Of a stretch of 64,000 nt of DNA, positions 44,051 to 53,049 are shown piece by piece. The stretch is from JAOUEA01 sp963825685 (GTDB taxonomy: Bacteria > Actinomycetota > UBA4738 > HRBIN12). Position numbers and translations under genes: made by a program. The stretch lies in assembly GCA_963825685.1 (NCBI GenBank), contig CAWGUD010000009.1, forward strand, positions 1 through 64,000. The letters are read 5' to 3'. The first letter of the stretch is position 1, and each line of letters opens with the position of its first letter. The notes under the pieces are model-generated. The model was not told the origin of the DNA and did not search any database. It saw only the letters and a list, made by a program, of their open reading frames with translations.

Positions 44051-45370
44051 CTACGGCTCCGCCGGCTCGTCAGGCCCTTCCGGCACCTCGGCCCTCGACG
44101 GAACATCCTCGAGACGGAGCTCCTCGTCGATCTGGTCGGGCGCGAGGGTGCCGACCGTGCCTCGGCTGATCGCGCGCGCGTAGAGGAAGAGCGCCGGCAG
44201 ACGAAGCAGCCCCGAGACGACCAGGGCCGTCGGCACCGAGACCGAGCGGGCGATCAGCCCGATACCCGGTCCCCCGGCCGCCTGACCGATCGCATCTGAC
44301 TGGGCGCCGATCGAATTGATCGTGGCACGGGTCTTGGCGTCCAGGCCTTGATTGATCCACGCCGTGAACACGGGCTCCCGCACGCTTCGCAGGGTCCCCA
44401 CGAGCCAGAACATCGCGAGGGCGACCCAGAAGCTCGACGCCACGGCGAACACGACGACCGAGACGACCAGCACCAGGTCGACGACCGCCAATACCCGGGC
44501 GACCGTGCCGTGTCCCTGCAGATGCACCCGGCGCTTCACGATCGCCAGGGCGCCGATGCCGAGCAGCAGCGCCCCGCCGTCGAGGATGCCGAACCACACC
44601 GGCAGCTCGAGCCCTCCCACGGTCGGCAGCCCGATGTCCTCCAGCAGGTGTAGGTCGCTCAGTCGGTCGAAGCCCTCGGTCGACATGCCGTGCAGGGCCG
44701 CGGTGCCGAGGATCAGCAGCAACACGTGGTGAGCACGCACCGCGGCCACGCCCTCGCGGACGGTCGTGGCGAGCGAGGTGTGCAGCCGTTCGCCCTCTCG
44801 GCGTTCGGGCTGGAACCCCTCCTCGCGCATCGCGATCGCCATGAAGACCCCGAGCGCGATGAACCCGAGTCCCGAGATCAGGATCGGGGTTCGGAGGCTC
44901 GAGAACGACGCGATCGTCACTCCCACCGCGATGCCGACGAGCGAGCCCCACTGCCACCACTGCTCGCTGCGCAGGTACATCGGCTGTGCCGCCTCCTCTC
45001 CGATCTCGTCGGTGAGCCACGCGACGTCGGCGCCGCTCTGGAACGTGGCGAACACCCCCCACAGCGCCTGAGAGAGCACGGCGATCGCGAAGGACCCGGC
45101 CACGCCCAACACCAGGAACGCGACCCCGGTACCGAGTAGGCCGATCACGACCGAGAGACGGCGGCTCACGGTGTCGGCGACGACCCCGGTCGGCACCTCG
45201 AACAGCAGGTACGTGAGCTCCAGCACGGTGCCGAGCAGCAGTAGCTCGAAGGGTCCGAGCTGAAGCTCCACGATCAGGAACACGCTGAACAGCACCGACA
45301 TCAGGTGGAAGAAGAAGCCCTCGCCGGTCGAGTAGACGAGGTAGACGGTCTCCGGTCGCAGTCGTCGCAC
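44051..45370 (-). CDS. MFS transporter
   Basis: 439 aa with about 12 hydrophobic helices and the MFS loop after helix 2 (EVPTGVVADTVSRRLSVVIG). EPVFTAWINQGLDAKTRATI and INSIGAQSDAIGQAAGGPGI resemble the group of MFS proteins near tetracycline/macrolide-type exporters. Substrate unknown. GAGGACATCACC before GTG 45370 is the likely ribosome-binding site. Confidence 0.82.
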   Translation of the reverse strand: MRRLRPETVYLVYSTGEGFFFHLMSVLFSVFLIVELQLGPFELLLLGTVLELTYLLFEVPTGVVADTVSRRLSVVIGLLGTGVAFLVLGVAGSFAIAVLSQALWGVFATFQSGADVAWLTDEIGEEAAQPMYLRSEQWWQWGSLVGIAVGVTIASFSSLRTPILISGLGFIALGVFMAIAMREEGFQPERREGERLHTSLATTVREGVAAVRAHHVLLLILGTAALHGMSTEGFDRLSDLHLLEDIGLPTVGGLELPVWFGILDGGALLLGIGALAIVKRRVHLQGHGTVARVLAVVDLVLVVSVVVFAVASSFWVALAMFWLVGTLRSVREPVFTAWINQGLDAKTRATINSIGAQSDAIGQAAGGPGIGLIARSVSVPTALVVSGLLRLPALFLYARAISRGTVGTLAPDQIDEELRLEDVPSRAEVPEGPDEPAEP

Positions 45371-45460
45371 GGTGATGTCCTCGAGGTGCGCTGGCCTGCC
45401 GGCGAGGATGCCGTTCGGGGGTGCCGAGAACGGCCGTCGCGCGGCGACGCACGGAAGCGG

Positions 45461-45475
45461 GGCGGGAAACCCGCC
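45461..45475. other. small perfect hairpin in the MFS/Ppx divergent gap
   Basis: GGCGGG-AAA-CCCGCC forms a 6-bp stem with a triloop in the 227-bp gap between two divergent genes. Role unknown; it could be an operator or part of a leader. No gene is seen in the gap. Confidence 0.3.
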
Positions 45476-45597
45476 GGGTCACGGGGTGAGTGAGGCGGCC
45501 GGCGCTGCGCGGTCGAGTCTGGAAGGACGCCGCTGGCGTGTCAACCTCGCGAGCTGCCGTTCACCGCCCGTCAACCGTGATGTGGGAGCATCGGCAC

Positions 45598-47148
45598 GTG
45601 AACGCGGTCTTCGACCCTGCGCCCGACGATCGGCCCTTCGCCGTCGTCGACCTCGGCTCGAACTCCGGGCGCATGATCGTGTTCCGGCTCCGCCAGGGTG
45701 AGCATCTCGATGTGATCGAGGACGCTCGAGCACCGCTTCGTCTGGCGCGGGCGCTCCGCGACTCAGAGCGGCTCGGACCCGATGCGATCGAGCGCACGCT
45801 CGAGGCGCTCCGCGACTTCGTCGCGGTCGCCAAGGGCGCCGGCGCGTCGCAGATGATCGCCGTGGCGACCTCGGCCGTGCGCGACGCGGCCGACGGGCAC
45901 GAGCTGATCGAACGGGCGCATCGGCTCGGCGTTCCGCTGCAGACGATCGACGGTGACCACGAGGCGATGCTCGGGTTCTTCGGGGCGGTGCACGACCTGC
46001 CGGTGACGAGCGGGTTCACGTTCGACGTGGGCGGGGGCAGTGCGGAGATCTCGTCGTTCCGCGACCGACGGCTCGTGCGCTCGTGGTCGATGCCGCTCGG
46101 GTCGCTCCGCGTGAGCGATGGCTTCCTCACGTCCGATCCACCCGCCGATCACGAGATCCGGGCACTGCGCAAGTCGGTGAAGTCGTCGATGGCCGACGCA
46201 GGGATCACGGAGCTCGGCCCGAAGGACCAGCTCGTCGGTATCGGGGGCACCGTGCGCAACCTCGCGAAGATCGACCTGCGACGCACCGACTACCCGCTTC
46301 CCCTCCTGCACGGATACCGGCTCGCCGATCGACGCCTCGCGGCCGTGATCGACGAGCTCGCCGGGCGTTCGATGAAGCGGCGCGCGCAGGTGCCGGGACT
46401 GAACCCGGATCGATCCGACACGATCGTCGGTGGCGCCCTCGTGATCCAGGGCATCGCGAAGCAGCTCGGGGCGAGCGAGATCGTCGTCTCGAGCCGCGGG
46501 CTCCGCGAGGGCCTCGCCCTCGCCACGGCCGGGGCGACCGCACCGTCGCCGGAATGGGTTCGGTCGATCTCGGTGGCGACCCTCGCGGCGCGCTTCCGCA
46601 CATGGAACGCGACGGCGGCTGAACGGCGCACCGGACTCGCGGCCGACCTGATCGAGGCGCTCGACCCGTCGACGCCGCCGCGCCAGCGCGAGATGCTGAT
46701 GCATGCGGCGACCCTGCTCGATATCGGACGGGCGATCGACTACTACGACCGGTTCGAGCACGCGGCCAACATCGTGATCGCCGCGGACCTCGCCGGGTTC
46801 TCCCACGCCGACCTGGGCGCGCTCACCGCGATCCTGCGCCAGGCCGACGACGACACACGACTCGGACCGTACGGCCGGCTCGTGCCCGACGATGACCGGC
46901 AGGCGGTGTTGCGAGCCGCGACCGCGCTCACCCTCGCCGACGAACTGAACCGCCGGATCCCGCCGGGCGCACCGTCGCCGATCTCCTGCAACTGGATGCG
47001 CGGGGGCTTCGAGGTGGTCGCTCCCGTGCCGAGCGGATGGCGTCCGCGCGGCGTGGCCCAGCGGTTCCGGACCGTCTTCGATGCCGAACTGCTCGTGGTC
47101 GCGAACGAGTCGGCGCCCGTGCTCGCGCCGGCGCTCGAGCCCGACTGA
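45598..47148 (+). CDS. Ppx/GppA-family phosphatase
   Basis: 516 aa. The ASKHA-fold phosphate motifs are FAVVDLGSNSGRMIVFR and FDVGGGSAEISSF. LVGIGGTVRNLAKI and the helical C-terminal HD-like region (LMHAATLLDIGRAIDYYDRF) complete the family pattern. Such enzymes hydrolyse polyphosphate or (p)ppGpp and act in stress adaptation; which substrate applies is not clear. GTG 45598 with GGGAG 9 nt upstream is preferred to ATG 45580. Confidence 0.87.
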   Translation: MNAVFDPAPDDRPFAVVDLGSNSGRMIVFRLRQGEHLDVIEDARAPLRLARALRDSERLGPDAIERTLEALRDFVAVAKGAGASQMIAVATSAVRDAADGHELIERAHRLGVPLQTIDGDHEAMLGFFGAVHDLPVTSGFTFDVGGGSAEISSFRDRRLVRSWSMPLGSLRVSDGFLTSDPPADHEIRALRKSVKSSMADAGITELGPKDQLVGIGGTVRNLAKIDLRRTDYPLPLLHGYRLADRRLAAVIDELAGRSMKRRAQVPGLNPDRSDTIVGGALVIQGIAKQLGASEIVVSSRGLREGLALATAGATAPSPEWVRSISVATLAARFRTWNATAAERRTGLAADLIEALDPSTPPRQREMLMHAATLLDIGRAIDYYDRFEHAANIVIAADLAGFSHADLGALTAILRQADDDTRLGPYGRLVPDDDRQAVLRAATALTLADELNRRIPPGAPSPISCNWMRGGFEVVAPVPSGWRPRGVAQRFRTVFDAELLVVANESAPVLAPALEPD

Positions 47149-47165
47149 GGCGTGATCGAGGGACC

Positions 47166-48257
47166 TCAGGTACTGGCCTCGTCGGACGGGAGCCAGCACT
47201 CCACCGTCGTTCCCGCATCGGCCTCGCTCGAGATCCGACACCAGCCACCGACCAGCTCGGCCCGCTCCACCATCGTGGCGAGCCCGAGATGTCCGGGCAC
47301 GGGGGTCCCCACGCCGTCCGTGTCGAAACCCGTTCCGTCGTCGGCGACCAGGATGGTCACCCCGTCGCCCGCCGTCGTGACGCGCACCGACACGTGCTGC
47401 GCATCGGCGTGCTTGCGGGCGTTGGCGACGGCTTCCTGCACGATGCGGTAGAGCGCAGCCCGCAGCTCGGGATCCGGTTCACGGGTGAGCTCGTCGACCA
47501 CGTGGTGGGTCCATCCGGTCTCCTTCGCCGCCCGGACGAGGTACTGGTCGATCGCGACGACGAGTCCCTGGTGGTCCAGGGCCGCCGGCCGCAACTCGAA
47601 CACCAACGAACGCAGCCGCTCGATCGATCCGCGCACGGTCGATCGCAGCTCACCGAGGGCGGCCGTCGTGATCATCTCGGGCTGCTCGGCCAACATCGCG
47701 AGCCGAAGGTCGACCGCGCTCATCACCTGGATCGGATCGTCATGGATATCGGCGGCGATCCGGCGGCGCTCCTCCTCCTGCGCGGTCTCGATCTTCTGCG
47801 CGAGCTCGCGGCGCTGTTGGATCGTGCGGCGCAGGACCTCGAGGCTCCACCGGAGCTTCTCCTCCGCCTCCTTCTCTGCGGTCACGTCCAGCATGATGCC
47901 GCGCCAGTACCTGGGTGCGCCGTGCTCGTCGCGCACGAGGACCGCGTCGTCGCGGACCCAGACGGTGCGCCCGTCCTTCGCGACGATGCGGTACTCGGCA
48001 TGGAACGGCTCGCCGTCGCGGTTCGAGCGCTCGTTCTCCGCACGGACAGGTCCGACATCGTCGGGGTGCACGATGCGCATCCAGAGCTCGGGGTCCCCCC
48101 ATTCCGCCTGCGTGTAGCCGAGCAACAGCTCGGCCTGCGGGCTCGTGTAGAAGTTCGTGGAGTATTCGTCGGGGCGATCGAGATAGAGGATCGCGGGGAT
48201 GCCCTCCACCAACTCCCGGTAGTCCTCGAACAAGGGGCCGCCGGGCTCGTCGTGCAT
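47166..48257 (-). CDS. PAS-domain sensor histidine kinase, NarL type, cytoplasmic
   Basis: 363 aa without membrane helices. A PAS domain with PAC motif (residues 15-128: YSTNFYTSPQAELLLGYTQA, WRGIMLDVTAEKEAEEKL) precedes a HisKA_3 helix with H172 in RIAADIHDDPIQVM. The HATPase domain has QEAVANARKHAD, ADDGTGFDTDG and GHLGLATM. It is orphan: no response regulator is adjacent, so it may feed the NarL-type regulator at 11,567 or another partner. It starts 7 nt after the M20 stop. Confidence 0.87.
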   Translation of the reverse strand: MHDEPGGPLFEDYRELVEGIPAILYLDRPDEYSTNFYTSPQAELLLGYTQAEWGDPELWMRIVHPDDVGPVRAENERSNRDGEPFHAEYRIVAKDGRTVWVRDDAVLVRDEHGAPRYWRGIMLDVTAEKEAEEKLRWSLEVLRRTIQQRRELAQKIETAQEEERRRIAADIHDDPIQVMSAVDLRLAMLAEQPEMITTAALGELRSTVRGSIERLRSLVFELRPAALDHQGLVVAIDQYLVRAAKETGWTHHVVDELTREPDPELRAALYRIVQEAVANARKHADAQHVSVRVTTAGDGVTILVADDGTGFDTDGVGTPVPGHLGLATMVERAELVGGWCRISSEADAGTTVECWLPSDEAST

Positions 48258-48264
48258 CGGCTCG

Positions 48265-49425
48265 TCAGACCCTCGAGATCAACCCCGCGAGCAGAGCGAC
48301 GCGGGGCACCACGCTCGTCAGGTCGAGCCACTCGGCCGGTGCGTGATCGTCGCCGCCGACCGGGCCGAGGCCGTCGATCGTCGGCGTGCCGGCCGCGCTC
48401 GTCGTGTTCGCATCGCTCGCGCCACCCGTCGCGGCATCGCGCAGCTCGAACCCGAGCTCCGAGGCGAGGCCGATCGCCAGCGCCGCGAGACGCGCGCCGC
48501 CCTCCTTCTTCTCCATCGGACGATGCCACCCGTCGCCGTCGACCCGCACGGTCACGCCGCTCACGCCATGGTCGGTACAGATCCGGGCGATCTCGGCTTC
48601 GGCCTCCTCGAGCGTAGCGAGCTCAGGGGACCGCAGGTCGACCTGGAGCATGCACCGTTCGGGCACGACGTTCGTGCGGGTGCCGCCTCGCGCGACCCCG
48701 ACGTTCACCGTCACCCCGGGCCACCGGCCGTTCAGCGCCTGCATCGCGACCGTCGCGTTCGCGGCGGCGAGCACCGCGTTCGCGCCCTTCTCGGGCTCGA
48801 CACCGGCGTGGGCCGCGCGGCCGACGAACTCGATCGAGTAGTCCGTGATGCCCTTTCGGGCGCTCACGATGTCGCCGTTGGCCCGGGCCCCTTCCAGAAC
48901 GAACGCCGCATCGTGCGCGGGCGCGAGCTCACGGATCACCGGCCCCGAAATCGGCGAGCCGATCTCCTCGTCGGGATTGCACACGTATGTGATGCGTCCG
49001 AAGCCATCGAAACCGGCATCCTGCAGCACGTCGACCGCGTGGAACCCCGTGAGGAGGCCGCCCTTCATGTCCGACACGCCGGGCCCTCGCGCGAGATCTC
49101 CCTCGATCCGGAACGGTCGCTCGGCAACGGTGCCCTCGTCGAACACGGTGTCCATGTGCCCGACGAGCAGCACGTTCGGTCCCCCGCCACCTTCGAGGGA
49201 GCCGATCACGAGGTCGCCGAGCCTGGGTTCGCCGCCCTGTGGCTCGTGCGATCGGCGCTCGACCGACCACCCGCGCGCACGCATCCGCGCCTCGCAGAGG
49301 TCGGCGATCGCGTTCACCCCTTCGGGCGTGTACGACCCGCAGTCGACGTTGACCATCTGCCTGAGCTCGGCGACGAACGCGTCGTACCGGGGTGCGGCGA
49401 GATCCCGCAACGCATGGATGTCCAT
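48265..49425 (-). CDS. M20-family metallopeptidase (glutamate carboxypeptidase-like)
   Basis: 386 aa. The zinc site is visible: H90 and D92 in LLVGHMDTVF, D119 in PGVSDMKGG, and E153/E154 in NPDEEIGS. A dimerisation domain lies between about residues 185 and 290. Members remove C-terminal glutamate or hydrolyse N-acyl amino acids. ATG 49425 is preferred to the upstream start at 49473 because TAGCGT lies 7 nt before it and the extra residues overlap the divergent promoter. Confidence 0.87.
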   Translation of the reverse strand: MDIHALRDLAAPRYDAFVAELRQMVNVDCGSYTPEGVNAIADLCEARMRARGWSVERRSHEPQGGEPRLGDLVIGSLEGGGGPNVLLVGHMDTVFDEGTVAERPFRIEGDLARGPGVSDMKGGLLTGFHAVDVLQDAGFDGFGRITYVCNPDEEIGSPISGPVIRELAPAHDAAFVLEGARANGDIVSARKGITDYSIEFVGRAAHAGVEPEKGANAVLAAANATVAMQALNGRWPGVTVNVGVARGGTRTNVVPERCMLQVDLRSPELATLEEAEAEIARICTDHGVSGVTVRVDGDGWHRPMEKKEGGARLAALAIGLASELGFELRDAATGGASDANTTSAAGTPTIDGLGPVGGDDHAPAEWLDLTSVVPRVALLAGLISRV

Positions 49426-49442
49426 GCGGCTGACGCTAGCAT
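49426..49442. promoter_or_regulatory. symmetric bidirectional -10 element between the M20 and alcohol dehydrogenase genes
   Basis: ACGCTAGCAT at 49433-49442 reads TAGCGT on minus (7 nt before ATG 49425) and TAGCAT on plus. The plus transcript would have a leader of about 22 nt with a GGGGGGA ribosome-binding site before ATG 49472. Confidence 0.5.
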
Positions 49443-49471
49443 GGCCGCCTCTCGGCGAGCAGGGGGGATCC

Positions 49472-50593
49472 ATGACCAGGGACGGCCTCGGAGCGGTGGT
49501 CGGTCACCGAGGCGCCGCGATCCGGATCGAGTCGATCGTGGTCGACGACCCGGGACCCGGCGAGGTGCTCGTGAGGCTCGCCGCGAGCGGCGTGTGTCAC
49601 AGCGACGTCTGGGCGATCGAGAACGGGAACTGGGGCGCCCCCTGGCCGATGCTGCTCGGCCACGAGGGGGCCGGCGTCGTCGAGGCCGTCGGCGACGGGG
49701 TCACGTCCGTTGCCGCCGGCGACCGAGTCGTCCTCACCTGGGCGGTGCCGTGTGGGCGGTGCCGACAGTGCCTTCGGGGTGCGCCGCGCCGATGCGGGCA
49801 CGAGCTGCACCAGCCGCCGCGCATCCATCGCTTGGGAGGGCAGGTGCTCACCGGCGTTCTCCAGTGCGGCACGCTCGCGACCCACACCGTGGTGACGGAA
49901 CCACAGGTCGTCGCGATGCCCGACGCCCTCGCCCTCTCCCGTGCCTGCCTGTTGGGCTGCGGCGTCTCGACCGGGATCGGGGCCGCGGTCCAGACCGCGA
50001 GGATCTGGCCGGGCGCGACCGTCGCGGTGATCGGCCTGGGCGGCATCGGCCTCGCGGCCCTGCAGGGGGCACGGATCGCCGGCGCGACGAGGGTGATCGC
50101 GATCGACGTCGTGCCGGCGAAGCTCGAGTGGGCTGTCGGATTCGGCGCCACCGACACCGTCGATGCATCGGCGGGCGATCCCGTCGAGGTGGTTCGGCGG
50201 CTGACCGGCGGCGAGGGCGTCGACGTCGCGCTCGAGGCGGTCGGACGCCCCGAGTGCGTGCGACAAGCGGTGGAGATGCTGGGCTTCGCAGGCACCGCCG
50301 TCGCGATCGGCGTGCCGCCCGTGCCGAGCGAGGTCACGATCGCCTGGAACGGCTCGGACCGGGCCGCGTACCCGCACAAGGTGAGCCTGCTCGTCACCGA
50401 CGGCGGCGACCCGATCCCCCAGGAGGACTTCCCGCGGATGGCCGCCTGGGCGATCGAGGGATCCCTGGACCTCGATGCGATGGTGAGCCGCGAGATCGCC
50501 CTGACCGAGGACGACCTGAACGACGCGGTTCGAGCGATGCTGGCGGGCGAGGTGATCCGATCCGTGGTCGTCTTCCCCGGTGTCGACGGCTGA
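49472..50593 (+). CDS. zinc-dependent alcohol dehydrogenase, class III-like
   Basis: 373 aa medium-chain dehydrogenase. Catalytic-zinc residues are C42 and H64/E65 (SGVCHSDVW, LLGHEGAGVV). Structural-zinc cysteines are C94, C97, C100 and C108. The NAD-binding motif is VIGLGGIGLAALQGA. It resembles AdhC-type or S-(hydroxymethyl)-thiol dehydrogenases common in Actinobacteria, which oxidise alcohols or thiol-bound formaldehyde. The substrate is not decided by sequence. Confidence 0.88.
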   Translation: MTRDGLGAVVGHRGAAIRIESIVVDDPGPGEVLVRLAASGVCHSDVWAIENGNWGAPWPMLLGHEGAGVVEAVGDGVTSVAAGDRVVLTWAVPCGRCRQCLRGAPRRCGHELHQPPRIHRLGGQVLTGVLQCGTLATHTVVTEPQVVAMPDALALSRACLLGCGVSTGIGAAVQTARIWPGATVAVIGLGGIGLAALQGARIAGATRVIAIDVVPAKLEWAVGFGATDTVDASAGDPVEVVRRLTGGEGVDVALEAVGRPECVRQAVEMLGFAGTAVAIGVPPVPSEVTIAWNGSDRAAYPHKVSLLVTDGGDPIPQEDFPRMAAWAIEGSLDLDAMVSREIALTEDDLNDAVRAMLAGEVIRSVVVFPGVDG

Positions 50594-50622
50594 GCGGCAC
50601 GGCCGGGAACCGATCGACTCGG

Positions 50623-50634
50623 TAGCATCCGCGC
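50623..50634 (+). promoter_or_regulatory. -10 box of leaderless promoter for the PlsC-like gene
   Basis: TAGCAT at 50623-50628 lies 6 nt before GTG 50635. This favours GTG over ATG 50650, which does have GGGGCGAG upstream. Confidence 0.4.
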
Positions 50635-51297
50635 GTGCACAGGGGCGAGATGAACTGGATCTGGACGATCGGCGCGCCCATGGTCCGCGCCATCATGTCG
50701 ATCGTCTTCAGGATCCGCATCGAGGGGATCGAGCACGTCCCTCGAACCGGCGCCGTGATCCAGGCACCGAACCACCTCAGCGTGCTCGACGGCCCGGCGG
50801 TCTCGGCCGTCACGGGCACCCACCGATGGCGAGCGACCCGCAACCTGATCGCGGCCGAGGTCTTCCGAGGGGTGATCGGATGGATCCTCGTGCAGGCCCG
50901 GCAGGTCCCCATCAGCCGCGGCACCGGGGACACCGGAGCCCTCGACGAGGCGGTGGCCGCCGCCGAGAGTGGCTCGTGCGTCGGGATCTTCGCCGAGGGG
51001 CGCGTGAGCGACGATCCCGAAGCCGGGCTCCAGCGCATCCGCTCGGGCCTCACGCGTATCGCGATCCCGTCCGGGGCACCCGTCGTGCCGGTGGGCATCT
51101 GGGGAACGCACGAGGTCTGGCCACGGTCGGGGCTCGACCGTACGTCGCTCCTGCGGCGTCATACCTTGGCCCTCGTGTACGGCGAGGCGATCAGAGCCCG
51201 CCCCGACGAGTCGCCGGGTGAGTTCCGTGAGCGCTACCGGGCAGCGCTCGAGGTCGCCGTCTCACGCGCTCGCACGATCGCCGGCTCAGGCGCGTGA
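50635..51297 (+). CDS. 1-acylglycerol-3-phosphate acyltransferase-like protein (PlsC family)
   Basis: 220 aa. The acyltransferase motif I is NHLSVLDG (H47 and D52, HX4D). Motif III is FAEGRVSDD with E121, where most family members have EGTRS; the Arg-Ser spacing is altered. Motif IV is VPVGIWGT. It probably acylates lysophosphatidic acid at the inner membrane, or a related lipid. An N-terminal hydrophobic segment (residues 7-27) fits membrane association. Confidence 0.83.
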   Translation: MHRGEMNWIWTIGAPMVRAIMSIVFRIRIEGIEHVPRTGAVIQAPNHLSVLDGPAVSAVTGTHRWRATRNLIAAEVFRGVIGWILVQARQVPISRGTGDTGALDEAVAAAESGSCVGIFAEGRVSDDPEAGLQRIRSGLTRIAIPSGAPVVPVGIWGTHEVWPRSGLDRTSLLRRHTLALVYGEAIRARPDESPGEFRERYRAALEVAVSRARTIAGSGA

Positions 51298-51310
51298 ACG
51301 TGTCGCCGAC

Positions 51311-53008
51311 TCAGGCGCGATCGGCGATCTCCTCCGGGAGCCAGAACCAGCGGAGGTGCTCGAAGTCCTCACCGACGTCGAGCGGCGCGTCGCCCGAGCC
51401 AGGCGAGGGGGCCGGAGCCGGTGACGCCTCGAGCACCGCTCGCGCCTCGTCGAGGTAGCCGGCGAGAGCCGACTCGGTCGCATGATGGCGATGGCTGCTG
51501 AACTCCAGCCCTCCACCGCCGTACCGGACGTCGTCGAGCGACATCGGAGGTTCGGGCTGGCCGTCCACGTGGCGCCACATGCCCGTCGCCGCGTCGAAGC
51601 GATATCGGGGGAGCAGCCTCCAACCATGTGTCGCCACCATGTCGACCGCGTCGAGCACGTACTCGAACACGGTCTCGGTGATGAAGTAGTTGAAGTTCAC
51701 CCGCACCCAGCCGGGCTTGATGCCCTCGCACCCGCGAGCGATCTCGCGCTCGAAACCGTGCGACGTCTCGAGATCGATGCCGAGTAGCCGGTGGCCGTAG
51801 GGACCTGCGCACGAGCACCCTCCCCGCGCCTGAACGCCGAACAGGTCGTTCAGCACCGCGACCACGAAGTTGTGGTGCAGGTACCGCTGCTCGTGCCGGA
51901 CGACGAACGACACGATCGACAGGCGCGGGAGGTCGTGGCTCCCGAGGATGTCGATCGCCGGGTTCTCCTCCCATCGATGCATCGCCCGATGGGTGAACGA
52001 CGCTTCGCGCTCCCGGATCGCCTCGGCACCCACGGCGCGCTTCAGCTGGAAGACGAGACCCGCGCGGATCGACCCGACGATGTCGGGGGTACCACCCTCC
52101 TCCCGCCGCTCGATGTCGTCGAGGTACACGTGCTCGGTGGGGTTCACATAGGCGACGGTGCCGCCGCCGGGGACGCTCGGCACACGGTTGCCGAAGAGCT
52201 CGCGTCGCGCCACCAGCACCCCGGGAGTGCCCGGCCCGCCGACGAACTTGTGCGGGGAGACGACGATCGCGTCGAGGGCGGCGAGCGGGTCGTCGCCCGG
52301 CGTCATCTCGATCTCGACGTACGGGGCGGCGGCGGCATAGTCCCAGCACGACAGGGCACCGTGACGGCGGAGCAAGGACGAGAGCGCCGGGACGTCCGAG
52401 AGGATGCCGGTGACGTTCGAGGCCGCGGAGAAGCTCCCGATCTTCATGGGGCGGTCGGCGTGCTCCAGCAGCGAACGCTCGAGCGCCGCGAGGTCGATAC
52501 GACCGTCATGGTCCTCGGGCACGGTCACGAGGTCGGCGATCGACTCCCTCCACGGGAGGTCGTTGGAATGGTGCTCGTACGGTCCGATGAAGACCACCGG
52601 ACGTTCCGAGGCCGGGATACGTTCGAGCAATGCGTACCGATCGTCGAGCCCGGCGGGCAGCCGCAGGCCGAGACAGTCGATCAGGGTGGCGATCGCTCCG
52701 GTCGACCCACTGCCGCAGAAGATCACGGCATGCTCGCGCTCGTTCGCGCCGCACGCCTCGCGCACGATGCGCCGCGCATCCTCACGGAACCGCGTCGTCT
52801 GCAGCCCGGTGCCGCTCGACTCCGTGTGCGTGTTCGCATACAGCGGGAGCACGGTCTCGCGTATGAAGTCCTCGATGAACGAGAGCGACCGCCCCGAGGC
52901 CGTGTAGTCGGCGTACGTGACGCGTCGCACGCCGAAGGGGGTGGCGATCGCCTCGTCGTCCCCGATCACCGCCGACCTGATCGTGTCGATCAGCGCGTCG
53001 TCAGCCAC
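51311..53008 (-). CDS. class V aminotransferase-fold PLP enzyme (cysteine desulfurase-like)
   Basis: 565 aa, longer than typical desulfurases (about 400) by a C-terminal extension rich in Arg, Trp and Pro. PLP-binding K254 lies in VVSPHKFVGGPGTPG. Other marks are TESSGTGLQTTRFREDARRI and a Cys-rich loop ARGGCSCAGPYGH that may hold the active-site cysteine. Family knowledge suggests cysteine or selenocysteine C-S/C-Se lyase activity; the exact reaction is unproven. GTG 53008 is chosen because the ATG at 53017 overlaps TACGAT (53021-53016), a -10 with a 7-nt gap to the GTG. Confidence 0.78.
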   Translation of the reverse strand: MADDALIDTIRSAVIGDDEAIATPFGVRRVTYADYTASGRSLSFIEDFIRETVLPLYANTHTESSGTGLQTTRFREDARRIVREACGANEREHAVIFCGSGSTGAIATLIDCLGLRLPAGLDDRYALLERIPASERPVVFIGPYEHHSNDLPWRESIADLVTVPEDHDGRIDLAALERSLLEHADRPMKIGSFSAASNVTGILSDVPALSSLLRRHGALSCWDYAAAAPYVEIEMTPGDDPLAALDAIVVSPHKFVGGPGTPGVLVARRELFGNRVPSVPGGGTVAYVNPTEHVYLDDIERREEGGTPDIVGSIRAGLVFQLKRAVGAEAIREREASFTHRAMHRWEENPAIDILGSHDLPRLSIVSFVVRHEQRYLHHNFVVAVLNDLFGVQARGGCSCAGPYGHRLLGIDLETSHGFEREIARGCEGIKPGWVRVNFNYFITETVFEYVLDAVDMVATHGWRLLPRYRFDAATGMWRHVDGQPEPPMSLDDVRYGGGGLEFSSHRHHATESALAGYLDEARAVLEASPAPAPSPGSGDAPLDVGEDFEHLRWFWLPEEIADRA

Positions 53009-53021
53009 GCGCGGCATCGTA
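53009..53021 (-). promoter_or_regulatory. -10 box that decides the aminotransferase start
   Basis: TACGAT at 53021-53016 overlaps an ATG (TACGATG), which therefore cannot lie within the transcript. The GTG 7 nt downstream is the likely start. Confidence 0.4.
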
Positions 53022-53049
53022 GCTCGCGGCGCCGACCGGCCGTTGCCGT

